From the NCBI RefSeq assembly GCF_020831365.1, contig NZ_JAJHPV010000009.1:124001-188000 (forward strand): DNA of 64,000 bases, written 5' to 3'. A program made the translations under genes and the position numbers. The DNA comes from Massilia agrisoli. GTDB lineage: Bacteria; Pseudomonadota; Gammaproteobacteria; Burkholderiales; Burkholderiaceae_D. The notes beneath the pieces are model-generated. The model had not been told where the DNA came from and searched no databases. It was given only the letters and a program-made list of their open reading frames with translations. Each line of letters opens with the position of its first letter. The stretch's first letter is position 1. Positions 32,987-42,583 of this stretch are shown in pieces.

Positions 32987-34408
32987 ATGCTGATCGAAAG
33001 AACGCGGAACCTCTTTGGCTTGCTTGTCCTGGGCCTGCTCGTCGCCTGCAAGACTCCGCCCCCGGGCCCCGATCCGGACCCTGCACCGGGCGCGCTGGCC
33101 GTGACGGTGATTGACCTCCCCGCCGGCCTGCCCGCTGCGGTCCGCGTTACCGGACCCGGCGGATACGTGCAGGACCTCGCGCAAAGCCAGACCCTGGTCA
33201 ACCTGGCCCCCGGTGAATACACCGTGACCGCGAACGCCGTGCCCGGCAGCGGCCTGACCTACTTGCCCAGTGCAGGTGTTCAGCTGGCGGTCGTGGCACC
33301 CCGCGCAACAGCGCATGCCAGCATCAGCTACACCGGCGTCACCTTCAGGCTCGGCATACAGCAGGTGGCGACCCTGCCCGGCGCCGTGTTCCTCGCGTCG
33401 CCGCCGGGCGACCCGCGCCAGTTCATCGTTGAGCGCGAAGGCCTGGTTCACATCATGGAAAACGGCGTGCTCCTGAGCACACCATTCCTCGACATCCATG
33501 AGAGGGTCCTGTCCCACGGCGAGGGCGGCTTGCTGTCGATGGCCTTCCACCCGGATTACGCCACTAACGGCTACTTCTACCTCTATCTCAGCGACAAGCT
33601 CCACGGCATCGTAGTGGCGCGCTACCGGGTTTCCGCCAACCGCAACCGGGCCGATGCCGATTCTGAGCTCGTCATCATCCGCATCCAGAAAATCGGCACC
33701 ACCCACAATGGCGGACTGGCCGGCTTCGGGCCGGACGGCTACTTGTACATGGCAACCGGTGACGATGGCGGCACTGGCGATCCTTACCGCAACGGCCAGA
33801 ACCTCGACTCCCTGCTTGGCAAGGTATTGCGGATCGACGTCGCCCATTCCACCCAGGGCGAGCGCTACCGGGTGCCGCCCAGCAATCCATTCGTCGGCCA
33901 GGAAGGCAAGCGCCCCGAGATATGGGCCTACGGACTGCGCAACCCCTGGCGCTTCTCCTTCGACACCAACCTGCTCTACCTTGCCGATGTCGGCCAGGCC
34001 GTGCGCGAGGAGGTCGACATTTCGAGCGTCACCCAGGGCGGGCTCAATTACGGATGGAATATCATGGAGGGCTCGATCTGCTATGACCGCCCTACCTGCG
34101 ACCGTACCGGGCTGACCTTGCCGGCTTTCGAGTATGACCATGGCCACGGCTGCTCGATCACTGGCGGCTACGTCTATCGCGGCAAGGCGATTCCGGAGCT
34201 GGCCGGGCATTATCTCTATTCTGACTTCTGCCGCGGCTTCCTGCGCAGCTTCGTCTACACGGGCAGCGGCATCGCGGCGCCAACGGACTGGCTGATCAGT
34301 GGCGCCGGCAACATCCTGTCCTTCGGCAGGGACGCAGATGGCGAGCTGTACCTGATCGCTTCCAAGGGGGCCATCTACAAGATTATCAGGACATCGCCTA
34401 GCCGCTGA
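32987..34408 (+). CDS. Lipoprotein PQQ-type glucose/sorbosone dehydrogenase family
   Basis: A 473-residue exported lipoprotein with lipobox LLVAC (Cys21), followed by a Pro-rich linker, an extra N-terminal beta domain (about 35-120), and the six-bladed GSDH propeller. Family motifs are THNGGLAGFGPDGYLYMATGDDGG, YGLRNPWRFSFD, EEVDISSVTQGGLNYGWNIMEG and the ITGGYVYRG blade. YliI-like members oxidise aldose sugars with PQQ in the periplasm. Whether PQQ is made by this organism cannot be told here. Its 3' end overlaps the convergent ZIP gene by 11 bases. Confidence 0.88.
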   Translation: MLIERTRNLFGLLVLGLLVACKTPPPGPDPDPAPGALAVTVIDLPAGLPAAVRVTGPGGYVQDLAQSQTLVNLAPGEYTVTANAVPGSGLTYLPSAGVQLAVVAPRATAHASISYTGVTFRLGIQQVATLPGAVFLASPPGDPRQFIVEREGLVHIMENGVLLSTPFLDIHERVLSHGEGGLLSMAFHPDYATNGYFYLYLSDKLHGIVVARYRVSANRNRADADSELVIIRIQKIGTTHNGGLAGFGPDGYLYMATGDDGGTGDPYRNGQNLDSLLGKVLRIDVAHSTQGERYRVPPSNPFVGQEGKRPEIWAYGLRNPWRFSFDTNLLYLADVGQAVREEVDISSVTQGGLNYGWNIMEGSICYDRPTCDRTGLTLPAFEYDHGHGCSITGGYVYRGKAIPELAGHYLYSDFCRGFLRSFVYTGSGIAAPTDWLISGAGNILSFGRDADGELYLIASKGAIYKIIRTSPSR

Positions 34409-35162
34409 TCTTGGAGAGATAGAAGGCGGCCAGGAAGCCGATCACGGCGATGATTCCCGCGTAGTGTTGCGCAACCTCGAAAGCCTCGGGGATCATTGTA
34501 TCGACCAGCATTGCCAGGATGGCGCCCGCGGCGAGCGCCATCGTCGCGGCGATGACCTGCTCGGACAAGCCGATGGACAGCAGGTTGCCCAGCGCGGCGG
34601 CAACGCCGTTGACGATCGCGATGCCGCCCCACACGCCAAACACGTACCAGGCCGTGCGCCCGGCCCGCTTCATGCCCGCGGCGCTCGACAGGCCTTCGGG
34701 AATGTTTGAGAGAAAAATCGCAATAACTGCCACCATGCTGACGGTTTTGCTGGCGATCATGCTCACGCCGATCACAATCGCCTCAGGGATGCCGTCGATC
34801 AGCGCACCCAGCGCAATTGCCAGGCCGCTGCCGTGCTCCTCCGTTTCGGACGGCTGCTGCTGTCCGGATAATTTACGGGCGGCGGCGCCGCGGTGCGCGA
34901 GGTAGAGGTTAGCGCCGGTAAAAATGGCGGCGCCAACAAAGAAGCCGACAGCCGAAGCCAGGAAGCCGCCCCGCTTGTGTGCCTCGTCCACCAGGTCGAA
35001 CGACAGCGCGGCGATCAGCACTCCGCTGCCCAAGGCCATAATCGACGCGATGACGCGGTGCGGAATGCGCGTGAAATAGCCGGCCACCGCGCCTATGACC
35101 AGCGCCGACCCAGCTACCAGGCCCCACACGCCAGCCTGCAGCCAGACAGGCAATGCCGTCAT
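34398..35162 (-). CDS. ZIP-family metal transporter homologue with altered metal motifs
   Basis: A 254-residue protein with eight predicted helices and the ZIP layout, including a polar loop after helix 3 (KLSGQQQPSETEEHGSG). The canonical histidines of the two intramembrane sites are replaced: helix 4 reads DGIPEA rather than HxxPEG, and helix 5 reads SNIPEG. Transport of Zn or Fe is therefore uncertain, though other proteobacterial homologues share this form. The start at 35162 follows GGGGG; the longer frame upstream has no support. It may be the last gene of the ABC export operon (68 bases after the permease). Confidence 0.82.
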   Translation of the reverse strand: MTALPVWLQAGVWGLVAGSALVIGAVAGYFTRIPHRVIASIMALGSGVLIAALSFDLVDEAHKRGGFLASAVGFFVGAAIFTGANLYLAHRGAAARKLSGQQQPSETEEHGSGLAIALGALIDGIPEAIVIGVSMIASKTVSMVAVIAIFLSNIPEGLSSAAGMKRAGRTAWYVFGVWGGIAIVNGVAAALGNLLSIGLSEQVIAATMALAAGAILAMLVDTMIPEAFEVAQHYAGIIAVIGFLAAFYLSKISG

Positions 35163-35230
35163 CGCGCCCCCGCATTCCGCCGTACCGCCGCCAGTCAGAA
35201 GTAGACAACGGCGCAGGCCCGGCGGTTCGG

Positions 35231-37681
35231 CTAAACGCGCAGGGCTTCTGCCGGCATCATGCGCATCGCAATCCAGGCCTGCCGCGCCACGGCGCCCATG
35301 GCCACCACAAGCGTCGATCCCAGCGCAAACAGCATCGTCCAATAGCCAATCGGGGCGTGCTCGACATAGGTGGCCAGGTAGCGTTCGATGGCAACTGCCG
35401 CCAGCGGCAAGCCGATCAGCGCCGACACCAGGGTCAGTGCGCCAATCTCGCGCACCACCAGCTTGCCGATATCGCGGCGCCGCGCGCCGTGCAGTTTGCG
35501 CATCACGATCTCCTTCGCGCGCCGCTGAACGGTATGCGCCGACAGCACGTAGGTGCCGAAAGCCGCGATCGCCAGCGCGATGCCGGTCGCCACTGCCAGC
35601 AGCTTCGCCATCCGCGCGTCGTCCGCGTAGTTCAAAGCCAGGATGTCGCTCGCGTGGTGCACCTTCAGGATCGCACTCGGGAAGTGCTTCGGCCAGGCGT
35701 CACGCAGCGCGCGTTCCGCATCGGCCACCGTGCCCGCGGCGCGCACGCTCAGGATCGTGCTCGCCGTCGACAGCTCGTACCCCATCGCCCGCGGTGCATC
35801 CCGGAGGGAGTGGAACCTGATCTCCGGCGCAATACCCACCACCCGTTTGTACACAGGCTTTCCATCACGACCGCCTGGGTACGACAGTGTCTGGCCGACA
35901 GCCGCCGATGGCGTCGCATACCCCAGCTCGCGCGCGGCGATCGCGTTGATAACGAGCGGAACCCGATCGTCTTCCCTGTCGATTTTTGAATTGAACAGCC
36001 TGCCCGCTTCCGGCTTGATGCGGTAATGCTCGAAAAAGCCTGGACCGACCCACTTCATTTCCGTGGAGGCCGCGCCACCATCTGGCCGCTTCAGTTCCTG
36101 GTGATAGAGGCCATTCTTCCGACCAATCGCGTCTTCCGATACGGCGTAGCCGGCAATGGCAGGATGCTCCGACAATGCCGTCAACAAATTACGTGCCGCC
36201 GGGGCCGAGTTCATCGCCTCGAAGGGCAGGTCGACCACCAGCATCGGCGCCGGATCGAATCCCGGATCGGCGCGCATCGCGAATTCGGTCTGCCATGCAA
36301 CCGCCAGGGTGATGCTGGCAAAGCCCATCGCCGTGGACACCTGCACCACAGTCATAGCACGGCGCAGTTGCATGCCGCGCCGCGACTCGGTGCCGGCACG
36401 CCCCGCCAGCGCTTCAGCGGGCCGGACGCGGATGGCGATCCAGGCCGGCCAGGCAGCGGTGATTACGCCAAGCAGGGCTCCGACGCCCAGCGCGGAGGCA
36501 ATATTTGGCCACGAAAGCAAGCCGTCGAGGTCGCGGTTGACCAGCTCCGAGAATATCGGCAGCGCAATCCATGCCAGCAGCAAGCCGAGTCCGGTCGCGA
36601 CCAATGCGACCAGCATCGATTCCGCCAACATCTGCAGGACAATCTGGCGCATGCTCGCGCCCAGCACTTTTCTCATCGCCACTTCGCGCTGGCGCCGCAG
36701 TACCCGCACCACCGCGAGGTTGACGTAGTTCATGGCCGCAAGCGCGAGGATCAGCACGGCAATCACGCCGAGTCCGGCGACAACAGTGCGATTGGCACGG
36801 TTGCCCGCGCCGGCGATAAAGTTGCCTTCCACTTCGAGGTCGAAGTAGGCTTCCCGCAGCGGTGACAATGTAATGTCGAGCACCTTGCGTTGTCCCAGGC
36901 GTTGTTTCACCTCGGGTGGTAGCTTTGCAAATTGCGGCGCGCTGTCTACCGCTTGCTGCAAGGAAGCTGTAATCGCGGGCAGCGATGCGCCCGGACCGAC
37001 GCGCACCAGCAGCTTGCCATCCCAGCCCTCTGCGCCGGTCTTCATCTCGTCCCGCACGTTTTTGTCCATCAGCACTGAATCGACACCCAGCAGCATCTCG
37101 AAGGGAATGGTCGTGTTCGAAGGAGGCGTACTTACCACGGCCCCGACACGCGCTACTTTGCCTTCGACCTGCACCGACCGGCCAACCACGTTGGCCATGC
37201 CAAACAGCCGAAGCGCCGCGTCTTCGCTGAGGACAAAGCTGTCGGGCCCGGCAAGCGCCGCCTCGAGATTGCCGAATATTGTTTGCAGCCCGACCATCGC
37301 GGCGAATCCCGGCGTCGTCGTCAGGCTGGCGACCTGGGCCAGCCTGCCGTCGATACTCACCGTGAAGCCCGTATCATTTGGGCGCGAAGGAAGGTAGGCG
37401 GTGGCAGCTGCGACGCCCGGGATCTTCTGCGCGGCGAGCCGTAAAAACAATGGCGCGTGCTCGAAGCTGGGCGCCCTCGCGTCCAGGTTCAGACGCTGCT
37501 TGACGACGTACACGCTGTCGGCATCGGGCACGCTGGCGTTGTATTGCCACGAATACTGGACGAAGCCGAACAGCAGCAAGGACGCGGCCAGGCCGATGGC
37601 CAGTCCAAGGATGACAACCAGCGAATACGCCGGCTCTTGCACCAGCGTGCGCCAGCCGACTCGGAAATCTCTAAGTTTCAT
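35231..37681 (-). CDS. MacB-like ABC transporter permease with two FtsX cores
   Basis: An 816-residue membrane protein. N-terminal helix (about 20-42), a large periplasmic MacB_PCD-type domain (45-280), the first FtsX triplet (about 300-420; REVAMRKVLGASMRQIVLQML), a second start helix and periplasmic domain (435-670), and the second FtsX triplet (690-810; KEIVMRKLHGARRRDIGKLV). This is the two-module permease of mechanotransmission exporters (antimicrobial peptide, lipid or toxin export). It starts 12 bases after the ATPase gene. Confidence 0.92.
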   Translation of the reverse strand: MKLRDFRVGWRTLVQEPAYSLVVILGLAIGLAASLLLFGFVQYSWQYNASVPDADSVYVVKQRLNLDARAPSFEHAPLFLRLAAQKIPGVAAATAYLPSRPNDTGFTVSIDGRLAQVASLTTTPGFAAMVGLQTIFGNLEAALAGPDSFVLSEDAALRLFGMANVVGRSVQVEGKVARVGAVVSTPPSNTTIPFEMLLGVDSVLMDKNVRDEMKTGAEGWDGKLLVRVGPGASLPAITASLQQAVDSAPQFAKLPPEVKQRLGQRKVLDITLSPLREAYFDLEVEGNFIAGAGNRANRTVVAGLGVIAVLILALAAMNYVNLAVVRVLRRQREVAMRKVLGASMRQIVLQMLAESMLVALVATGLGLLLAWIALPIFSELVNRDLDGLLSWPNIASALGVGALLGVITAAWPAWIAIRVRPAEALAGRAGTESRRGMQLRRAMTVVQVSTAMGFASITLAVAWQTEFAMRADPGFDPAPMLVVDLPFEAMNSAPAARNLLTALSEHPAIAGYAVSEDAIGRKNGLYHQELKRPDGGAASTEMKWVGPGFFEHYRIKPEAGRLFNSKIDREDDRVPLVINAIAARELGYATPSAAVGQTLSYPGGRDGKPVYKRVVGIAPEIRFHSLRDAPRAMGYELSTASTILSVRAAGTVADAERALRDAWPKHFPSAILKVHHASDILALNYADDARMAKLLAVATGIALAIAAFGTYVLSAHTVQRRAKEIVMRKLHGARRRDIGKLVVREIGALTLVSALIGLPLAAVAIERYLATYVEHAPIGYWTMLFALGSTLVVAMGAVARQAWIAMRMMPAEALRV

Positions 37682-37693
37682 GATCGCCCCCGG

Positions 37694-38404
37694 TTACGCG
37701 GCTTGCAGCGCATCGACCAGGATGCGGCCATCGAGCAGCCGCACGGTACGCGAGGCCTGCGCCGCGTGTTCGGGCGAGTGGGTCACCATCACGATGGTGG
37801 TACCCTCGGCATTAATCTGGCGCAGGATGCGCATGACTTCGTCGCCGTGGGCGGTGTCGAGGTTGCCGGTCGGCTCGTCGGCCAGCAGCATGGCGGGATT
37901 GGACACCAGCGCACGCGCAATGGCCACGCGTTGCTGCTGCCCGCCGGAGAGTTGCGATGGGCGATGGCGCGCGCGGTGTGCGATCCCCAGCTTGTCCAGC
38001 ATGGCGGCCACACGCTCGCGCCGCTCCTTCGCCGGCACATCCATGTATTCCAGGGCCAGCTCCACATTCTCCGCAACCGACAATTCTTCGATCAGGTTGA
38101 AGCTCTGGAAGATAAAGCCGACCTTGCCGCGCCTCAGCTGGTTCAGCTGGGCCTCGCTCCAGCCCGCCACGTTCTGGCCGTCGAACCAGTAGTCGCCGCT
38201 GTCGGGCGCATCGAGCAGGCCCAGCATCGACAACAGGGTCGACTTGCCGCAGCCGGACGGTCCAGTAATGGCAAGGTACTCGCCGGCATCGATCTCGAGA
38301 TTGATGCGGTCGAGCGCGGTGGTGCGCACTTCGCCACCCTGGTAAGTCTTGCTGACGTTATGGAGCTTGAGCATGCCGGCTTGTTTGTCTGATATCGAGT
38401 TCAT
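37694..38404 (-). CDS. MacB/LolD-type ABC transporter ATPase
   Basis: A 236-residue ATPase with Walker A GPSGCGKS (about 48-55), signature LSGGQQQR, Walker B MLLADEPTGNLD, and the H-loop in VMVTHS. GGAGGTGA lies 7 bases before the ATG at 38404; a second ATG ten codons in lacks this site. It powers the FtsX permease encoded next. Confidence 0.95.
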   Translation of the reverse strand: MNSISDKQAGMLKLHNVSKTYQGGEVRTTALDRINLEIDAGEYLAITGPSGCGKSTLLSMLGLLDAPDSGDYWFDGQNVAGWSEAQLNQLRRGKVGFIFQSFNLIEELSVAENVELALEYMDVPAKERRERVAAMLDKLGIAHRARHRPSQLSGGQQQRVAIARALVSNPAMLLADEPTGNLDTAHGDEVMRILRQINAEGTTIVMVTHSPEHAAQASRTVRLLDGRILVDALQAA

Positions 38405-38439
38405 TATTGTGTCACCTCCAGGAAGAAAGCTTGGGAAAT

Positions 38440-39684
38440 CTATTTTGTGAGTTGCAGGCGGGTTGCCTTGCCGTAGTTCGCATACGAGGACACGATCACG
38501 CGTTCGCCTGCAGCCAGGCCGGACATGACCTCCACCTGGCTGTTATTGCGGCGCCCGGTACGGATCGCGCGGCGTTCCGCCCCTGCCGCGCCCTGCCCGA
38601 CGACGAAGGCCCAGGCCCCGCCGCTGTCGTTCATGAACGCATCGTTCGGCAACAGCAGCGCTTCGGTGGCGCCGCCCAGCGTGATCAAGACTTCCACCCC
38701 TTGGCCGGGGCTGGCCGCGCGTGGCTGGCCTTGATCGAAAGCCAGTTCAACGGCGAATCGCCCCTCGCTGATCTGCGGGTAGATGCGGCTCACCGAGACC
38801 GGATGGGCACGTCCGCCAACCGTCGCAACGCCGTTACGCCCGGCCACAAGGCGGTTGAGGTAATACTCGTCGACCTGCGCCGTGAGCTTGAACTGCGCCA
38901 CGTCGTCGATGCGGCCGAGACGCTGGTCGGGCTTGATGGTTTCGCCGACCTGCAGGCCGAAGCCGGTCAGGCGGCCCGCTACCGGCGCGCGCACGGCCAG
39001 CGCCTCGAACGTCGCATTGGCCAGCCGCATGCCCGCTTCGACGCGGGCGATGGCCTGTTCCATCTGCCGGACCGCATCGCGCTGGGTCGCGCTTTCGACC
39101 TGGTCGCTGGCCTTGTCCACCTCAAGCAAGCGGCGTTGCTGCGCCACCTTGTCGGCCGAGTCTTCCAGCACTGCGGTCGAAATAAAGCCTTTCTGCGCCA
39201 GCGCCAGGTTGCGGTCGTGCTGCTTCTGCGCCTGCAGCAACGCGAACGCCAGCTCGGACAGGCGGCGCTGCCGCTGGCTGCGGCTCGCTTCCAGCGACAC
39301 GCGCAGGTTGGTCAGGTTGGATATCTGTTGCGCATGCTCGGCCTCGCGCGCCAGCAGCTCAAGCCTGCGCTGCGGGTTCGACAGGCGAAACAGCACGTCG
39401 CCACGCGCCACCAGCGCGCCGTCGGCTGCAAACACCTCCTCGACTCTCCCGGTTTCCACCGCGTCCAGCATGACGGAGTGCAGCGGCGCGGCGATCGCCC
39501 GTAGCGCAACATCGTCCCGGAACATGCCGCGCTCCACCGCTGCGATCCGAGCCGTAGCCAGGGGAACCTGCAGTCCGCGCGGCGCAAGCTGCCAGAGCGC
39601 TGCGGCCATCGCGAACAAGGCTGCGATGATGGCGAGCGCGATGGCGGCGCGGCGGCCGCCCCGCGGGGGCAGGGGCTGGTCCAT
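38440..39684 (-). CDS. HlyD/MacA-type periplasmic adaptor protein
   Basis: A 414-residue membrane-fusion protein: one N-terminal helix (about 13-32), lipoyl-like half-motifs (VEEVFAADGALVARGDVLFRLSN; VRAPVAGRLTGFGLQVGETI), a long coiled coil (105-215), and beta-barrel/MP domains. It links the ABC permease to an outer-membrane duct. The frame opens from 39957, but a sigma-54 promoter with predicted start near 39759 lies inside that extension, so the ATG at 39684 (or 39732) is preferred. First gene of the HlyD-ATPase-permease operon, probably activated by the NtrC-type regulator encoded divergently. Confidence 0.9.
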   Translation of the reverse strand: MDQPLPPRGGRRAAIALAIIAALFAMAAALWQLAPRGLQVPLATARIAAVERGMFRDDVALRAIAAPLHSVMLDAVETGRVEEVFAADGALVARGDVLFRLSNPQRRLELLAREAEHAQQISNLTNLRVSLEASRSQRQRRLSELAFALLQAQKQHDRNLALAQKGFISTAVLEDSADKVAQQRRLLEVDKASDQVESATQRDAVRQMEQAIARVEAGMRLANATFEALAVRAPVAGRLTGFGLQVGETIKPDQRLGRIDDVAQFKLTAQVDEYYLNRLVAGRNGVATVGGRAHPVSVSRIYPQISEGRFAVELAFDQGQPRAASPGQGVEVLITLGGATEALLLPNDAFMNDSGGAWAFVVGQGAAGAERRAIRTGRRNNSQVEVMSGLAAGERVIVSSYANYGKATRLQLTK

Positions 39685-39769
39685 TGCGGCGCCACTTGGG
39701 CGCTCGGCTGAACGGGGAAAGGGAAGGGTCATCAGCATCGCGATACGAAAACAAGATGAACCCTTCATC

Positions 39770-39784
39770 GCAACTTCCATGCCA
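39770..39784 (-). promoter_or_regulatory. Sigma-54 promoter of the HlyD-ABC operon
   Basis: On the minus strand TGGCATGGAAGTTGC matches TGGCAC-N5-TTGC with one change and the correct 10-base GG-to-GC spacing. It lies upstream of HlyD and beside a gene for a sigma-54-dependent activator. Confidence 0.75.
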
Positions 39785-39824
39785 CGCCCGGCTGGGCGCA
39801 TTTTGGCGGCCTGGCGATTGAAAC

Positions 39825-39863
39825 TGTCCAGAAGCGGACAGTCACGGTGTTCGCTTCCGGACA
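39825..39863. promoter_or_regulatory. Two dyad sites, probable NtrC-type enhancer
   Basis: TGTCCAGAAGCGGACA (39825-39840) and TGTTCGCTTCCGGACA (39848-39863) are dyads with the same TGTCC/GGACA arms, inverted relative to each other and 23 bases apart. They lie about 65-105 bases upstream of the predicted sigma-54 transcription start, the right distance for an upstream activating sequence. Confidence 0.7.
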
Positions 39864-39946
39864 CTTCGCAGCGAACCCGGCTATTTGATTGGTGGCCGCC
39901 AGACGCTGCTGCTAGAATCGGCGCACCACTTCCAACGCGACCCCTT

Positions 39947-41281
39947 ATGCCAGGCATCCCAGCGCAGATCCTGATCCTCGACGACGATGCCGACGTGGCC
40001 TATGCCGCCAAACTGCTGCTGCGCCGCGCGGGGCAGGTCGCCACGCTGGCCGATCCCGCCCAGGTGCCGCGCTACCTGCAGCAGAACACGCCCGATGTCG
40101 TGCTGCTTGATTTCAACTTCACCCCCGGCAGGGCCGACGGCGCCGAGGGCCTGAAGGTGCTTGAGCAGCTGCAGGCTTTGCCGAGGGCGCCGGCGGTAAT
40201 CGCCATGACTGCCTACGCCGATGTGCCGCTCGCCGTCGCCGCAATGAAATGCGGCGCCTGCGACTTCATCACCAAGCCATGGGACAACGCCCGCCTCGCG
40301 GCGGCTGTCGATGCGGCATTGGCGCGGCGCGCCGCGCCGGCATCCACTACGCCGGCGGCCACCGCGGCATTGCTCGGCAACTCCGTGGCCATGCGTGAGT
40401 TGCGCGCGGCAATCGGCATTGTCGGGCCGACCGGGGCCAACGTCATGGTGCTGGGGGAAAACGGGGTCGGCAAGGAACTGGTTGCGCGCGGCATCCACCT
40501 GGCGTCGCGCCGCGCCGCGGCCGGGTTTCTTGCGGTAGACATGGGAAGCCTGCCGGAATCGATGCTCGAAAGCGAACTCTTCGGGCACCGCAAGGGCGCG
40601 TTCACGGATGCGCGCAGCGACCGGCCCGGCCGCTTCCAGTCCGCCTCGGGCGGCACGCTGTTCCTCGATGAGATCGGCAACCTGGCGCTGCCGGCCCAAT
40701 CCAAGCTGCTCACTGCGCTGGAACGGCGCGAGGTGACCCCCCTTGGAGCGGATCGCCCGCAAACAATTGATGTGCGTATCATCAGCGCCACCAACCTCGA
40801 CGAAGCCAGGCTGTATGACGCGCAGGTCTTCCGCCCCGACCTGCTGTTCCGCCTGAACACCATCGTTATCCGGGTGCCGCCGCTGCGCGAACGGCCCGGC
40901 GATATCCCGGGGCTGCTGGAACATTACCTGAACTTATACCAAAGCCAGTATGGGCGCCCGGAGCGCGCCATTTCGCCAGCCGCCTTCGATGCGCTGTGCG
41001 CGCATGCATGGCCAGGCAATGTGCGCGCCCTGCGCCACGCTTGCGAACGGGCGGTCATTTTGGCGGAATCCGACTTGTACGGCATCGCGGACTTCGGCTT
41101 GCACACGGCCGAGCCGGTGGCCGCCCCCGTGACCGCAACCGCGCTCAAGCTTGATGCGCTCGAACGCGACGCCGTTGCGGCTTCCCTTGAACAGGCGCAG
41201 GGCAACATCAGCCATGCGGCCAGGCTGCTCGGCATCAGCCGCGCCGCCCTGTACCGGAAGCTGGAAAAGCATGGCCTCTGA
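39947..41281 (+). CDS. NtrC-family sigma-54-dependent response regulator
   Basis: A 444-residue regulator. Receiver domain (about 5-120) with acidic DDD and phospho-Asp in VVLLDFNF. AAA+ domain with Walker A GENGVGKE and Walker B GGTLFLDEIGN. C-terminal Fis-type HTH GNISHAARLLGISRAALYRKLEKHGL. The sigma-54 contact loop reads GAFTDA instead of GAFTGA, a variant seen in other activators. It overlaps the kinase gene start and is divergent from the HlyD-ABC operon, its likely target. Confidence 0.93.
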   Translation: MPGIPAQILILDDDADVAYAAKLLLRRAGQVATLADPAQVPRYLQQNTPDVVLLDFNFTPGRADGAEGLKVLEQLQALPRAPAVIAMTAYADVPLAVAAMKCGACDFITKPWDNARLAAAVDAALARRAAPASTTPAATAALLGNSVAMRELRAAIGIVGPTGANVMVLGENGVGKELVARGIHLASRRAAAGFLAVDMGSLPESMLESELFGHRKGAFTDARSDRPGRFQSASGGTLFLDEIGNLALPAQSKLLTALERREVTPLGADRPQTIDVRIISATNLDEARLYDAQVFRPDLLFRLNTIVIRVPPLRERPGDIPGLLEHYLNLYQSQYGRPERAISPAAFDALCAHAWPGNVRALRHACERAVILAESDLYGIADFGLHTAEPVAAPVTATALKLDALERDAVAASLEQAQGNISHAARLLGISRAALYRKLEKHGL

Positions 41282-42494
41282 CCAGCGCCCGAAGCGCCTT
41301 GTGTACGCAGGGGCCGCCCTGCTGGCAATGGCCGCGTGGAGCGCGGGTTCAGCCACGGCAGCACCGGTGCGCCTTGGCGCCAGCGCCGTTGCCGCGCTGG
41401 CTGGCGTCGCCCTGATGCGGCGCGGCCTCACGGCGCTTTCTCAATTGCCGCCGCTTGAGGTCGCGGTTGGGGTTCCACCCGACCAGACATTGCTGGCAGC
41501 GCGTGCGCTTGGCCTTGAATCCCAGCTCGAGCATGCGCCGATCGCGCTGTTTCGCATTTTTCCGTCGCGCCAGAATGCGGTCGAGCCGGCCAATGCCAGC
41601 GCCCGTCGGCTGACGGCCCCAGGGCGCGCGTCCGATGTGGCGGCTTTGCACCGCGCCCTGGCCGGCCTTGTGGTTGGCCAGCGCTGCATCCTTGACTTCG
41701 ACACCGAGCGCGGCAGTGAGCGCGCCCTTGCCACCGCCAACGCGATGACGATCGACGGCGAGCCCCAGCGGCTGGCGGCACTGATGCCAATGGAAGACGA
41801 GCTCGAAGCCGAGGCCATGCAGGCGTGGCAGAAGCTGGTGCACGTGCTGACCCACGAGATCATGAATTCGCTCACGCCAGTGGCATCGCTGTCGCAAACC
41901 TCGCGCGACCTGCTGCGGGGCGCCGGGGATGTGTTGCCGGCGGACTTGGCCGGCGACCTCGATATTGCCCTCGAAGCCATTTCCCGCCGCGCGGACAGCC
42001 TGACCCAGTTTGTCAGCGGCTACCGCAGCCTGGCCAGCGTGCCGGAAGCGAAACCCCAGCGGATTCCCGTGTCGCGCATGTTCGCGCGCTTGTCCGCACT
42101 GGTGGCGCCATCGTGGCAGGCGCGCGGAGGCCGCGCCACTTTCCATGTCGAGCCCGACTCGCTTGAGCTGATGGCCGACCCGGGGCAACTGGAGCAAGCC
42201 CTGGTCAACCTGTTGAAAAATGCCGCCGAAGCGAGCGCAGGCGTCGCGGCGCCGGAAGTCAGGGTAAGCGCCAGGCTCGTGCGCGGGGGCCGCCTGCACA
42301 TCTCTGTCAGCGACAACGGGCCGGGTGTGCAGGATGAGCTCATCGCCGACATTTTCACGCCCTTCTTCTCGACGCGCGAGAAGGGCAGCGGCATTGGCCT
42401 GGCGATGGTGCGCCAGCTGGTGCACCGGAACGGCGGCGCGGTTCGCTATGCCAGGCCGGTCGGTGGCGGGGCCCGCTTCATCATGACGTTTTAA
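41271..42494 (+). CDS. Sensor histidine kinase partner of the NtrC-type regulator
   Basis: A 407-residue kinase with two N-terminal membrane helices (about 8-45), a PAS-like middle (65-170), H-box VLTHEIMNSLTP, N-box LEQALVNLLKNAAEA, and G-boxes DNGPG and GSGIGLAMV. The short loop between its helices suggests that it senses through the membrane or cytoplasm. Its ATG lies 11 bases inside the regulator gene. Confidence 0.93.
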   Translation: MASDQRPKRLVYAGAALLAMAAWSAGSATAAPVRLGASAVAALAGVALMRRGLTALSQLPPLEVAVGVPPDQTLLAARALGLESQLEHAPIALFRIFPSRQNAVEPANASARRLTAPGRASDVAALHRALAGLVVGQRCILDFDTERGSERALATANAMTIDGEPQRLAALMPMEDELEAEAMQAWQKLVHVLTHEIMNSLTPVASLSQTSRDLLRGAGDVLPADLAGDLDIALEAISRRADSLTQFVSGYRSLASVPEAKPQRIPVSRMFARLSALVAPSWQARGGRATFHVEPDSLELMADPGQLEQALVNLLKNAAEASAGVAAPEVRVSARLVRGGRLHISVSDNGPGVQDELIADIFTPFFSTREKGSGIGLAMVRQLVHRNGGAVRYARPVGGGARFIMTF

Positions 42495-42583
42495 CGCGCG
42501 TACTGCGGGGCAGATGCGCACTATCAACATCGCCTGCGCGGCACCGATTACGCTTGGGGGTCGACATCTTCCGGCACGTCGCC

